Assembly (NCBI RefSeq): GCF_003634635.1
Contig: NZ_RBJB01000004.1
Span: 62,001 to 126,000 of the forward strand
DNA from: Marinobacter nauticus
GTDB lineage: Bacteria; Pseudomonadota; Gammaproteobacteria; Pseudomonadales; Oleiphilaceae
Length of the DNA stretch: 64,000 bases
Reading direction: 5' to 3'
Part shown: positions 54,822 through 63,656 of the stretch, one piece after another
Position numbering within the stretch: position 1 is the stretch's first letter
Layout of the letters: every line of letters starts with the position of its first letter
Program-made: the position numbers and the translations under genes
Notes under the pieces: model-generated
Seen by the model: only the letters and a program-made list of their open reading frames with translations
The model's database searches: none
Told to the model about the DNA's origin: nothing

Positions 54822-55661
54822 ATGCTCAGCGTAGGCATCGGCCCCCTCAGCCTGTCCATCGGACACCTGCTTCTCGTTCTGGCCTTCGTGGTTGCCCTGG
54901 TGGTTGGCGCCCTGATCGGCCGGAAAGAGAAAACGCCGGTGGCCGGTACCCTGGCCGATATCTTTCTGGTGGCCATGGTCAGTGCCCGCATCGGTTTTGT
55001 GGTGCGCTACTTCAGCGAGTATCAGGGCGACTGGCTGGGCATGATCGACATCCGCGACGGCGGGTTCGACCTGGTGACCGGCCTGATTGCTGCGTTGGCC
55101 TTCACCGGTTACCTGATGTGGAAACGGGCGGCCATACGCCGGGCGCTGGGCTCGGCGGTCGCGGCTGGCCTCATCATCTGGGGCGGTATGTCTGGCATTA
55201 TTGCGCTGATCAACCAGCAAACCCGGGGCCTGCCGGAAGTGGCCCTGACCGATCTGAACGAACGCCCGGTAGACCTGGCCAGCCTGGCCGGTGACAAGCC
55301 CACGGTGGTCAATCTCTGGGCCACCTGGTGCCCACCATGTATCCGCGAGATGCCGGTGCTGGAAGACGCCCAGCAACGCTACCCGAACGTGAACTTTGTG
55401 TTCGCCAATCAGGGCGAACATCCGGAAACCATCCGCAAGTTCCTGATGGCACAGAACCTGAACCTGAGCCACGTACTGAGCGACAGGCAGAACCGGTTTG
55501 GCCGGGTAGTTGGCAGCCACGGCTTGCCCACCACCCTGTTCTACAACGCCGAGGGCCACCTGGTGGATACCCATATGGGCGAACTGTCCCGCGCCAGCCT
55601 TGCCCGAAGCCTCGAGCGCTTCGACCCGGCTTACCTCAGGCCAGCCACAGGGTCAGACTGA
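54822..55661 (+). CDS. Lgt-like membrane domain fused to TlpA thioredoxin
   Basis: 279 residues. Residues about 10-135 form four membrane helices resembling part of prolipoprotein diacylglyceryl transferase (SARIGFVVRYFSEYQ, GGFDLVTGLIAAL). Residues about 140-275 are a periplasmic TlpA/ResA-type thioredoxin with the redox site WATWCPPC. It should reduce disulfides in the periplasm, for example for cytochrome c or lipoprotein maturation. Whether the membrane part keeps any transferase activity is doubtful, since it is much shorter than Lgt. GGAG lies five bases before the ATG. Confidence 0.8.
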   Translation: MLSVGIGPLSLSIGHLLLVLAFVVALVVGALIGRKEKTPVAGTLADIFLVAMVSARIGFVVRYFSEYQGDWLGMIDIRDGGFDLVTGLIAALAFTGYLMWKRAAIRRALGSAVAAGLIIWGGMSGIIALINQQTRGLPEVALTDLNERPVDLASLAGDKPTVVNLWATWCPPCIREMPVLEDAQQRYPNVNFVFANQGEHPETIRKFLMAQNLNLSHVLSDRQNRFGRVVGSHGLPTTLFYNAEGHLVDTHMGELSRASLARSLERFDPAYLRPATGSD

Positions 55662-56940
55662 AGCCCAGAAGACTGGCGGCGCAAAGACCCGACAGCGACA
55701 ACGCCAGGCTCCAGCGAAACGAGGCATCCCTTGTCCGGTATCCGGTCAGCCGTTCCATAATTAACGCATTGGCCGCAAAGGGCGTGCCGAAGGCGGTAAT
55801 ACCCCAGCCAGTAACCATGGCGATGGCCAGGCCGAGCTGAGCTGCGCCCGGCCACAGCGAACCCAGAATACCGCCAATGAGGGTAGCAATAATAATCGGG
55901 TTCATACCCGCCAGTCCGGCAGCAAAAAACACCCAGGGTACACCGGCCGCCAGCAGCGCCCAGAGCCACACAGGCAATTCCGGCTGACCGCTGATCTGGC
56001 CCAGTACCACGCCACTGAGCACCGCCCCGATAAACGCCGAGCCACCAACAATGGCCAGCTCATTGCTGACATTGGCCATGCTGGCCAGGGGCGGATTTTC
56101 CCGCTTTAACCAACCCATAATCCGGTACAAGAGCACCGCTGCCAGACAGCTCAAGGCCACCGCATGGGCATAACTCAACCCGAACCGGTGGCTGAGCCAG
56201 AGTACCCCCACGCAGATCGCCAGAATCAACCCACCAAACCGCAACCAGCTACCCGCGCCAGCACGGTTAACGCTCCGTTCTGTGCTTTGCAACGGTTCCG
56301 GTTCTCGCCAGTGCAGCCCCGCCAGCACCATCAGCACGGAAAACGGTACCGCCAGTAACAACAGCGAAAGCAGACTCACCTGCGGCAACAGCGTCAGGGT
56401 CAGCACCACCGAAATGGACAGGGGCGAAAACATGGGGGCGACACCAAACCCTCGCAAAACAGCCCGGGTGGTATTGCGGGTAGATTCGGAATCGCCATTG
56501 CGACGGATACGCTCGCCCACCAGGCTGCCCACCACCGCCACCGAACCAAAGTTCAGGGGAACAGACACCAGCGAAGTGCCGAACGCGAGGCTGAGGTATC
56601 GGGCCAGCGGCTTACCACCAAACAGACTGACGGAAATCTGTTGCAGGTCCTCGGTGCGGGCCAGCACATTCGACAGCAGCATCACCGCCAGCATCAGGCC
56701 GGCCAGCCGGGTCATGTTGCCGGATGCGGTCTCAATCAGCTCCGGGTCATAGCCCAGGGCAAAAACCAGCATAACCAGCGCCACGACAAACACCACCCGG
56801 GGCACGTTGCGCATGTCCTGCCAGCCCAGCAAGACGGTCGCACCCGCGGCGGCAGCTCCCAGATAGGTCATACCCGGCAGGCTCGCCAGAATGGCAGAGA
56901 GTAAGGCAACGTAGGCTAACGCGGAGCGAAGTGGCAGCAA
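55636..56940 (-). CDS. Polytopic membrane transporter of unknown substrate
   Basis: 434 residues with about twelve hydrophobic segments in two halves. The conserved-looking parts are GTSLVSVPLNFGSVAVVGSL in the first half and GTPFAANALIMERLTGY near the end. It resembles ion-transporter-type permeases, but no family name is certain. The start is TTG with GGGA seven bases upstream. It overlaps the TlpA-like gene by 26 bases, tail to tail. Confidence 0.65.
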   Translation of the reverse strand: MLPLRSALAYVALLSAILASLPGMTYLGAAAAGATVLLGWQDMRNVPRVVFVVALVMLVFALGYDPELIETASGNMTRLAGLMLAVMLLSNVLARTEDLQQISVSLFGGKPLARYLSLAFGTSLVSVPLNFGSVAVVGSLVGERIRRNGDSESTRNTTRAVLRGFGVAPMFSPLSISVVLTLTLLPQVSLLSLLLLAVPFSVLMVLAGLHWREPEPLQSTERSVNRAGAGSWLRFGGLILAICVGVLWLSHRFGLSYAHAVALSCLAAVLLYRIMGWLKRENPPLASMANVSNELAIVGGSAFIGAVLSGVVLGQISGQPELPVWLWALLAAGVPWVFFAAGLAGMNPIIIATLIGGILGSLWPGAAQLGLAIAMVTGWGITAFGTPFAANALIMERLTGYRTRDASFRWSLALSLSGLCAASLLGFSLTLWLA

Positions 56941-57034
56941 GACCGTTTCCCGGACAGATCAAAGGAACCCGAATAGATCGTCTATGTTAAGGAAGCTACT
57001 TTTACCGCGCCATCAGCAATTATGAGGATGGCCA

Positions 57035-57403
57035 TCAAACCAGCCCGTGCTCCCTGGCACTGGCTTCCAGGCGGGCCTGCTCCTGCTTCAACAACTTACT
57101 GACGGCCTTCAGCTCACGAATCCGGGCATCCACCAGGGTCCTCTTACGGGCCATCACCGCCGCACCCTGCAGGCAATCAATCCGGTCCGAGCGAACCGCA
57201 TCCAGCAACTCACGGATTTCGTTCAGCGAAAAACCCAGGCTTTTGAGTTGCCGCACCATCGCAACACGCGCGACGGCCTGCTCCGGGTAGTCCCGATAGT
57301 TGTTCCCGCTGCGGCCCACCTCCCGGATCAGACCCTGTTTTTCGTAGTAGCGCAGGGTATCCCGGGGTATCCCGGTGCGCCGTTCCAGTTCCGATATCCT
57401 CAT
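57035..57403 (-). CDS. MerR-family transcriptional regulator
   Basis: 122 residues: a helix-turn-helix opening with MRISELERRTGIPRDTLRYY, then a dimerisation helix and a short tail with one cysteine (DCLQG). The lack of a metal-loop cysteine cluster argues against metal sensing. The ATG at 57403 fits the family; thirteen upstream codons in frame do not. It is divergent from the epimerase gene and may control it. Confidence 0.87.
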   Translation of the reverse strand: MRISELERRTGIPRDTLRYYEKQGLIREVGRSGNNYRDYPEQAVARVAMVRQLKSLGFSLNEIRELLDAVRSDRIDCLQGAAVMARKRTLVDARIRELKAVSKLLKQEQARLEASAREHGLV

Positions 57404-57482
57404 GCCAAGCACTCTCCCTGTTGACCTTCGAGCATACTCCATACTTTAGGCTGCGTTCGACTCAATGAACAAGGAACGCACC

Positions 57483-58553
57483 ATGACCATCCTGATCACC
57501 GGCGCCACCGGTTTTATTGGTAAATATCTTTGCCTCACCCTGATGCAGCAGGGGCATGACGTGAAAGCACTGACCCGCTCCAAGTCCAGCCTGAAACAGC
57601 TCACCGGCTTTCTCGAACAGCAGGGCGTCGCCATGGAGCGGTTTTCCGCCCTGGAAGGCGATCTGGAAGAGCCGGATCTGGGGCTGGTCACCTTACCGAG
57701 CGGCATCGAATGCATCGTGCATCTGGCCGCCCGGTTCGCCTGGAACCTGCCCGAGCACGAGGCCCGTCACACCAACGTTACCGGCAGTCTTCGGGTGGCG
57801 GAACTGGCCCGCCACCTGAACTGCCGGCTGGTGTTTATTACGGGGTTCATGCTCGCCAACGAGGCACACCTGTCACGCCAGGGCATTCAACTGAGTCACC
57901 CGGAGCAGACCGACTGGACCCAGGTGTACCGGCGGGCCGGTGGCTATGAGGCGAGCAAACTGGAATCCGCATTCCGCTTGCGGAAATTCGTGGCAAGGCA
58001 CGGGCTGAATGCGGTCGAAGTACAGCCAGCGACGGTGGCGGGCCACGGATCAACGGGGGACCTGGACCCGGCCCAACCGCTGTACAGCTTGCTCGACAAC
58101 CTCTACCACGGACGACTGGCCATGATTCCGGGGTCGCCAGAGCACTGGTTGCCATTGATTCCGGTGGATAGCCTGGCGCAACTAATTGCAACGGCCTGCA
58201 CGGCCACTCACGTACCCGATACGCTGTTGGCGCTGGACCAGAACACGCCCAACCTGGCGGGGCTGTTACAGGCTGCGGCGCAACTCCTGGGCAAGCCGGG
58301 CCCCCGCAGGCATCTTCCTATCGGCGTGATGAAAGCTCTGCTGGCCATACCTGGCTTGCCCGGGCTGCTGAAGGTGGCCCCGGAGTCCCTGGCGTTTATT
58401 CAGACCTGCCGTTTCGACACCTCCCGCACAGAGCAGTTTCTGGCGCAGCAGAACGTGCAACTACCGCCATTCGCTCAGTACCTGGAGGCAAGCTGCCGAC
58501 ACTACTGCCAACGTCTCGGTGTCGGCGGAGGAGCAGTAACGATCGGGGCCTGA
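57483..58553 (+). CDS. NAD-dependent epimerase/dehydratase (extended SDR)
   Basis: 356 residues. The nucleotide-binding motif is TGATGFIG at the N-terminus, and the catalytic tyrosine and lysine are in GGYEASK (YxxxK). The extended-SDR family includes sugar epimerases and sterol or dihydroflavonol reductases; the substrate is unknown. The ATG at 57483 has AAGGA seven bases upstream. It ends one base from almA, tail to tail. Confidence 0.84.
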   Translation: MTILITGATGFIGKYLCLTLMQQGHDVKALTRSKSSLKQLTGFLEQQGVAMERFSALEGDLEEPDLGLVTLPSGIECIVHLAARFAWNLPEHEARHTNVTGSLRVAELARHLNCRLVFITGFMLANEAHLSRQGIQLSHPEQTDWTQVYRRAGGYEASKLESAFRLRKFVARHGLNAVEVQPATVAGHGSTGDLDPAQPLYSLLDNLYHGRLAMIPGSPEHWLPLIPVDSLAQLIATACTATHVPDTLLALDQNTPNLAGLLQAAAQLLGKPGPRRHLPIGVMKALLAIPGLPGLLKVAPESLAFIQTCRFDTSRTEQFLAQQNVQLPPFAQYLEASCRHYCQRLGVGGGAVTIGA

Positions 58554-58564
58554 CTCAGGCCCCG
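58544..58564. terminator. Palindrome spanning two convergent stop codons
   Basis: CGGGGCC-TGACTCA-GGCCCCG is a perfect palindrome that contains both TGA stops: the epimerase gene at 58551-58553 and almA at 58555-58557 on the other strand. It could end transcription in both directions, although no T run follows. Confidence 0.5.
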
Positions 58565-60081
58565 AACAGCGCCGAGCGAAGCGGGCGAAGGAAACCGGAT
58601 GAACGGCCTTCGCTCGCGCGACTGGGTTGGCCATCAAATTCAAGATAGCCGTCTTCAATGGGATCGAAACGCAGGATCTTCACATCCTGCAGATAGTTCT
58701 GGGAGGCTTTCCACGGGCCGTGGGTGCCCTGACGCGGCAACCGGTCTTCTGCCCGCTTGATGTAACCCGCGTCGAGGGAACCGAGAATGGTATCGTCTCC
58801 TTTACTGTTCTCGGTATCTCGTGCCACGGCCACCTGATGGCCGTTACGATCCATGTGATTGATCAGCCGGCACAGGTACTCACTGGCAATATCGGCTTTC
58901 AGGGTCCAGGAAATGTTGGTGTAGCCAAAGATCATGCCCGCGTTGGGTACGCCTTCCACCATCACATTCTTGTAGATCACCTTGTCCTTGAGCGCCACCT
59001 CCTGGCCATCCACCCGGGGCGTGATGCCGCCCAGCATCTGGATGTCCAGGCCGGTAGCCGGAATGATGATGTCGGCTTCCAGCTCTTCACCGGACTTCAG
59101 GCGAATGCCGGTTTTGGTGAAGCGTTCGATATGATCGGTCTTGATGGAGGCGGTGCCGGCTTTAATGGCCTCAAACAGGTCGCCATCTTTCACCACGCAC
59201 AGGCGCTGGTCCCAGGGGTTGTAGTCCGGGCTGAAGTGACGCATGTCGGCCTTGCCTTTGAGCTGCCGTTTGATCACCGACAGAAAGAGCCGGCGCATGG
59301 CTTTCGGGCTCTTGCGCGAACGCTCATAGAGCAGCCGGGAAATCGAAATGTTGCGGGCACGGGTTAACCGGTAGGCCGTCTTTTCCGGCAGCACTTTCTG
59401 CAGCGCCAGGGTGACTTTATCGGTTGACGGCAACGGCATCAGATAGGTAGGCGAACGCTGCAGCATGGTAACGTGTGCGGCCTTCTCTGCCATAGTGGGC
59501 ACCAGGGTAATTGCCGTGGCACCGCTGCCAATCACCACCACCTTCTTGCCCGAGTAATCCAGATTCTCCGGCCAGTGCTGGGGATGGACGATCTGCCCCT
59601 TGAAGTCCGCTTCGCCCGGGAAATCCGGTTTGTAGCCCTGGTCATAATTGTAGTAACCGGTGCAGCCCACCAAAAAGCTGGCGGTGTAGGTTTCCTGATC
59701 GCCGGTCTGCTCGTTCTCAGCGGTCAGAGTCCAGCATTTGTCGGTGCTGGACCAGTCCGCAGTCTTCACGGCCACGCCGTAACGAATGTGGCGCTCGACA
59801 TCGTTCTCTTTCGCGGTTTCCGCCACGTAGTTTTTGATCGACGCGCCATCGGCCAGCACCTTGCCGCCGGTCCAGGGCCGGAAGTTATAACCAAAGGTGA
59901 ACATGTCGGAATCCGAGCGGATACCCGGGTAACGGAACAGATCCCAGGTGCCACCAAGGGACTGGCGGCGCTCCAGTATGGCGAAACGCTTGCCGGGGCA
60001 TTCCCGTTTCAGGTGACAGGCCATGCCAATGCCGGATACTCCGGCGCCAATGATCAATACATCATAATGCTGTTTAGCCAT
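58555..60081 (-). CDS. almA: Long-chain alkane monooxygenase AlmA
   Basis: 508-residue flavin monooxygenase with GAGVSGIG at the N-terminus, GGTWDLFRYPGIRSDSDMFT, the fingerprint-like FKGQIVHPQHWPE and the second Rossmann motif VIGSGATA. Whole segments match Acinetobacter AlmA, which oxidises very long n-alkanes (about C20 and longer). It would act in the cytosol or at the membrane face. It stands alone; no alkane transporter gene is adjacent. A GAGGG about eight bases before the ATG supports the start. Confidence 0.9.
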   Translation of the reverse strand: MAKQHYDVLIIGAGVSGIGMACHLKRECPGKRFAILERRQSLGGTWDLFRYPGIRSDSDMFTFGYNFRPWTGGKVLADGASIKNYVAETAKENDVERHIRYGVAVKTADWSSTDKCWTLTAENEQTGDQETYTASFLVGCTGYYNYDQGYKPDFPGEADFKGQIVHPQHWPENLDYSGKKVVVIGSGATAITLVPTMAEKAAHVTMLQRSPTYLMPLPSTDKVTLALQKVLPEKTAYRLTRARNISISRLLYERSRKSPKAMRRLFLSVIKRQLKGKADMRHFSPDYNPWDQRLCVVKDGDLFEAIKAGTASIKTDHIERFTKTGIRLKSGEELEADIIIPATGLDIQMLGGITPRVDGQEVALKDKVIYKNVMVEGVPNAGMIFGYTNISWTLKADIASEYLCRLINHMDRNGHQVAVARDTENSKGDDTILGSLDAGYIKRAEDRLPRQGTHGPWKASQNYLQDVKILRFDPIEDGYLEFDGQPSRASEGRSSGFLRPLRSALFGA

Positions 60082-60197
60082 ATCCTGCCCTCTCGGAATC
60101 CGATCCGTTTCTTGTAATCACGTGTAGAGAATCACGATAGCGCAGGCCGACAGCTCCGGGAATTGGCCAATCTGCGCTCAGGATATGGCTGTTTGAG

Positions 60198-60488
60198 TCA
60201 GTCGTGGTGACCGATTGGCCCCTCTTTGAACAGGAATTCCCGAAGGTACTTGTCCATGGTCGGATCCTTCCGCCGAATCCACTCAAGCACCATGGCCGCG
60301 TGTTCTTTCTCCTCGTCGCGATTGTGTTCAAGAATCGCTTTGAGTTCCGGATCCTTGCAGGCATCCACCCGCTGGTTGTACCAGTCAACGGCTTCAAACT
60401 CTTCCATCAGCGAACTGACGGCCCGGTGCATATCACGGGTGTCGTCTGTCAGTTCACCTACCGGCTCATGATAACTGTCGTTTGCCAT
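60198..60488 (-). CDS. Encapsulated-ferritin-like protein without targeting peptide
   Basis: 96 residues closely resembling the EncFtn family of Rhodospirillum rubrum (MEEFEAVDWYNQRVDA and HNRDEEKEHAAMVLEW). The ferroxidase residues map to E30, E60 and H63, with W36 conserved. The typical C-terminal encapsulin-targeting tail (ending like SLGIGSLKGL) is missing: the protein ends in GPIGHHD. No encapsulin gene is in the window. AGGAG lies six bases before the ATG. It probably oxidises iron without encapsulation or works with a distant shell. Confidence 0.85.
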   Translation of the reverse strand: MANDSYHEPVGELTDDTRDMHRAVSSLMEEFEAVDWYNQRVDACKDPELKAILEHNRDEEKEHAAMVLEWIRRKDPTMDKYLREFLFKEGPIGHHD

Positions 60489-60566
60489 GCATCACTCCTG
60501 ATTGGCGGTTACGAGGTGCCCATTGGCACCCTTAGACCATAGCCAAAGCCAGCGACGACGACAAAC

Positions 60567-61139
60567 TTACCCGCGCTCTTCTCCCGACCTTGGCGCCTGC
60601 AGATCAAGCCCGGGATATTGTTTCTGCAGCCGGTACAGCCGGATGATGGTAATGATGTTGGTAACCAGCACCATACCCTCAGCCAGGGTACCGCCGACGG
60701 ATCCGATCACCAGGTTATTGAGCATCCAGGCCAGCGCCGCCAGCCCCAGAACAATACGCAGGGGAATACCCCGGAGCATGAACATGCCCACGGTGCCGAG
60801 AACGGCGGCGGTGAGGGGAAACACATCGGTAGCAGACGTCCAGGTTGCCCAGGCCACCAGCAGATTGACCACCAGCATGACCGCCATGATCAATCCGTTG
60901 CCCTGGTACCGGCGCGCCAGGGCGATGCGCAGGATCACCAGTACCGTCAGGGCCGCCGCCGTCCAGCTCTGAAAGAACGCGAACATCAGGGCGAAGGCCA
61001 CATTGGCCGAAATCAGCAGGACCAGCAGGCGGTCGTCGTTCTTGTTGGCAAAACCGGCAATACAGAACCCCAGGGCCACCAACCCACACAGCTGCCCCAG
61101 CCCCTGGCTGAGCGTAAGCCCGGCAACCAGTTCTGTCAT
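60567..61139 (-). CDS. YgjV-family inner membrane protein
   Basis: 190 residues with six hydrophobic segments. The opening GLTLSQGLGQLCGLVALGF and the NKNDDRLLVL segment are of the YgjV family, whose function is unknown. The ATG at 61139 is chosen over the 65-codon upstream extension, which runs opposite to the start of the amidohydrolase gene. Confidence 0.75.
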   Translation of the reverse strand: MTELVAGLTLSQGLGQLCGLVALGFCIAGFANKNDDRLLVLLISANVAFALMFAFFQSWTAAALTVLVILRIALARRYQGNGLIMAVMLVVNLLVAWATWTSATDVFPLTAAVLGTVGMFMLRGIPLRIVLGLAALAWMLNNLVIGSVGGTLAEGMVLVTNIITIIRLYRLQKQYPGLDLQAPRSGEERG

Positions 61140-61253
61140 AGCGGTAATCCCCTCTCCCGATGCTGCGCCCCAGCCTGCCACACTTACCGGGTTTGAGCCA
61201 TGCACAAACCTGTGCCAGAGTGCTTCCACGTTGATATCAAGGACCCGCGCCCT

Positions 61254-62285
61254 ATGAAAACCGTCTTCTCCCCGTTGCACAGCCGGCGCCACGTGCGCAC
61301 CGAACTGGATGGCGGCCTGCTGATCGAACCCCATGAAAAACCCTCAAGGGCCGAGACCATCCTGGCCAGGGTGAAAGACCAGGCCCTGGGCGAGATTCTG
61401 GAGCCGGAAGAATTCGGGCTGGCGCCGATCCAGCGCGTGCACACACCGGATTACGTTGCGTTTCTGGAGACCTGCTGGCAGGACTGGCTGGCTGCGGGCA
61501 AACCCGGCGAAGCCATTCCCGCAGTATGGGCTGGCCGGGGCATGCGCCACCGGATTCCCAAGGACATTGATGGCCGCCTGGGCTATTACAGCTTTGCCGC
61601 CGAAACCTCGATCTCGGAGGGCACCTGGGAAGCCGCCCGCGCTTCCGCCAACGTGGCCCTGACCGCCCAGAAACTGGTGGCCGATGGTGAGCGCGCTGCC
61701 TTTGCCCTGTGCCGACCACCCGGGCACCACGCCCACGCCGACCTGTTCGGCGGCTACTGCTTCTTCAACAACGCAGCTATCGTGGCGCAGGCGTTCCGGG
61801 ACCAGGGCTACGGCAAGGTTGCTATCCTGGACGTGGATTTCCATCACGGCAATGGCACCCAGGCCATTTTCTATGACCGGGCCGATGTCCTCACCATCAG
61901 CCTGCACGGCGACCCGGATCTGGTGTTCCCGCACTTTCTCGGGTTTGAAGACGAGCTCGGAGAAGGTACCGGCGAAGGCTACAACCTGAACATCGTCTAT
62001 CCGCCTGGCACACCCTACAGCACCTGGAGCCAGGGCCTGGAAACCGCTTGCGAACGCATTGAAGTGTTCAAGCCCGATGCCCTGGTGGTGGCGCTGGGCG
62101 TGGACACCTTCGAGCACGACCCCATCTCGTTCTTCAAGCTGGCCTCGGGCGACTACCTCAGCCTGGGGCAGCGCCTGGCGCATCTGGGTTTGCCCACCGT
62201 GTTTACCATGGAAGGCGGCTACGATGTGGACGCCATTGGCGTAAATGCGGTCAATGTCATGCAGGGCTTTGAGGGAAAATCCTGA
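61254..62285 (+). CDS. Acetylpolyamine amidohydrolase (HDAC family)
   Basis: 343-residue zinc hydrolase of the class II histone-deacetylase-like family, close to Pseudomonas AphA/AphB, which deacetylate polyamines. The catalytic pair is in CRPPGHHAHAD, the zinc ligands in LDVDFHHGNG and GVDTFEHDP, and EGGYDVDAIGVNAVNV is at the end. The ATG at 61254 fits the family start. Confidence 0.88.
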   Translation: MKTVFSPLHSRRHVRTELDGGLLIEPHEKPSRAETILARVKDQALGEILEPEEFGLAPIQRVHTPDYVAFLETCWQDWLAAGKPGEAIPAVWAGRGMRHRIPKDIDGRLGYYSFAAETSISEGTWEAARASANVALTAQKLVADGERAAFALCRPPGHHAHADLFGGYCFFNNAAIVAQAFRDQGYGKVAILDVDFHHGNGTQAIFYDRADVLTISLHGDPDLVFPHFLGFEDELGEGTGEGYNLNIVYPPGTPYSTWSQGLETACERIEVFKPDALVVALGVDTFEHDPISFFKLASGDYLSLGQRLAHLGLPTVFTMEGGYDVDAIGVNAVNVMQGFEGKS

Positions 62286-62326
62286 GTAATACTGGCCGAC
62301 CGGAGGGAGCCCCTTCCTCCGGTGCG

Positions 62327-63493
62327 CTATCTGCCGCCCTGCTGCATCAACGCCGCCGAAAAACTGTCCATTAATCGCTCGGCACTCACAGGCACCTCGC
62401 GGAGCTGTGAATTGAACACCCGACTGAAAGCCCGGAAATCGACAGCTTTCCAGTTTTCCGGCGCAAGCATGTGGGCGATGTTGTCCACGTTGTCGGCAGT
62501 CGCTGCCTGAAACTGGTAGTGCATCGAGGCCGATTGCCCGCTATCTGCAAAATCGTATCCCCGGTGATAGTCGTGCACCAGCAGCAACGCCAGCCCTCCA
62601 CCCATGAAATGCCGGCCAAGACTGACATACAGATCGCCCGCGCGAATCGCCGCAAGCGCTTCCGGCTCCCAGTCAATGCCACCCACTACCAAGTCATTGC
62701 CAGGGCGTAAGCCCGCGCGCCGGGCAGCATCCATGGCCCCGAACGCCATGCCGTCGCTGGCGCTCCAGATTGCAGCCGTATTCGGATACCGCCGCAACAG
62801 CACCGATGTCTTGTCTCTCGCCTCCTGCTCGCTCCAGTCGGCACGAACGGACTGCAACAGTTCAGAGCCTGCACCATCCGTCGCTTCAAGCAGCCCGAGA
62901 CTGCGATCACGAGCCGCAGAGGAATCCAGGGTGCCAGTCAGTGCAACAACAGGCACCGGCTCATCAGACCTGACCAGGTTGAGCGCCCGTGCGCGCTGGT
63001 CGAGCATCCTGGCCAGTATTTGACCACCGGAGACATTATCGACCCCCAGATGGCCAATCCAGTTCTCCAGTTTTTCCCTGGGCGCGGAACCCACCTTCTC
63101 TCGCGCGGCCTCTGGCACCGCAGTGTTAAACGAGAACACCTTAACGCTTTGCCGGCGCGCATAATCCAGGATCTGAGCAGTTACCTGCTCCTTCCACATG
63201 ATGATCAGGTAATCGGGTTTCTCCTCCCGACTGAGAACTTGCTGGACCAGCTTCAGATAACTGAGCCGATGCCGCTCCTCATCGAACAGGACGTCAAACT
63301 CAACCTCCAGGTCCGCAGCCACCTGCTCCATGAATCCTGCAACCATGTGCCAGAAACGGGAGGTATCCGGTGACAGGAACACGACATTCGGGAGCGTGTC
63401 CGACGCACTCGGGTTTGGGAGCGTATCCGCATCCGCCACCCGACCAACGGTGCCCAGAAACAGGCTGATCATCAGTACAACACGTAAAACCAT
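62327..63493 (-). CDS. Periplasmic type-1 binding protein (sugar-binding type)
   Basis: 388 residues with a signal peptide (cleavage near residue 23, ADA/D). The remainder is a LacI/ribose-binding-protein-like fold in two lobes: NVVFLSPDTSRFWHMVAGFM starts the first and AAIWSASDGMAFGAMDAARR lies in the hinge part. No ABC permease or ATPase is adjacent, so it may feed a distant transporter or a sensor. AAGGAG lies four bases before the ATG at 63493. Confidence 0.82.
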   Translation of the reverse strand: MVLRVVLMISLFLGTVGRVADADTLPNPSASDTLPNVVFLSPDTSRFWHMVAGFMEQVAADLEVEFDVLFDEERHRLSYLKLVQQVLSREEKPDYLIIMWKEQVTAQILDYARRQSVKVFSFNTAVPEAAREKVGSAPREKLENWIGHLGVDNVSGGQILARMLDQRARALNLVRSDEPVPVVALTGTLDSSAARDRSLGLLEATDGAGSELLQSVRADWSEQEARDKTSVLLRRYPNTAAIWSASDGMAFGAMDAARRAGLRPGNDLVVGGIDWEPEALAAIRAGDLYVSLGRHFMGGGLALLLVHDYHRGYDFADSGQSASMHYQFQAATADNVDNIAHMLAPENWKAVDFRAFSRVFNSQLREVPVSAERLMDSFSAALMQQGGR

Positions 63494-63656
63494 GCAGCTC
63501 CTTAGCCGTCGGCAAATCTTGCCGGTCAGTATAACGAACAATACGGTATCCGCATCGACCTCTGCCCAGATGATCGAACCCGGTGCCTCTGGTCACCCGG
63601 ATTGGTGGAAAATGTCATTGCCTGTAGCTTGCTAATCGGGAGATCATCAGCCAACC

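Noticed and set aside
57421..57450. A MerR-type promoter with long spacer between the MerR and epimerase genes
   Set aside because: TTGACC is present, but no acceptable -10 hexamer lies 19-20 bases downstream, and the dyad is weak.
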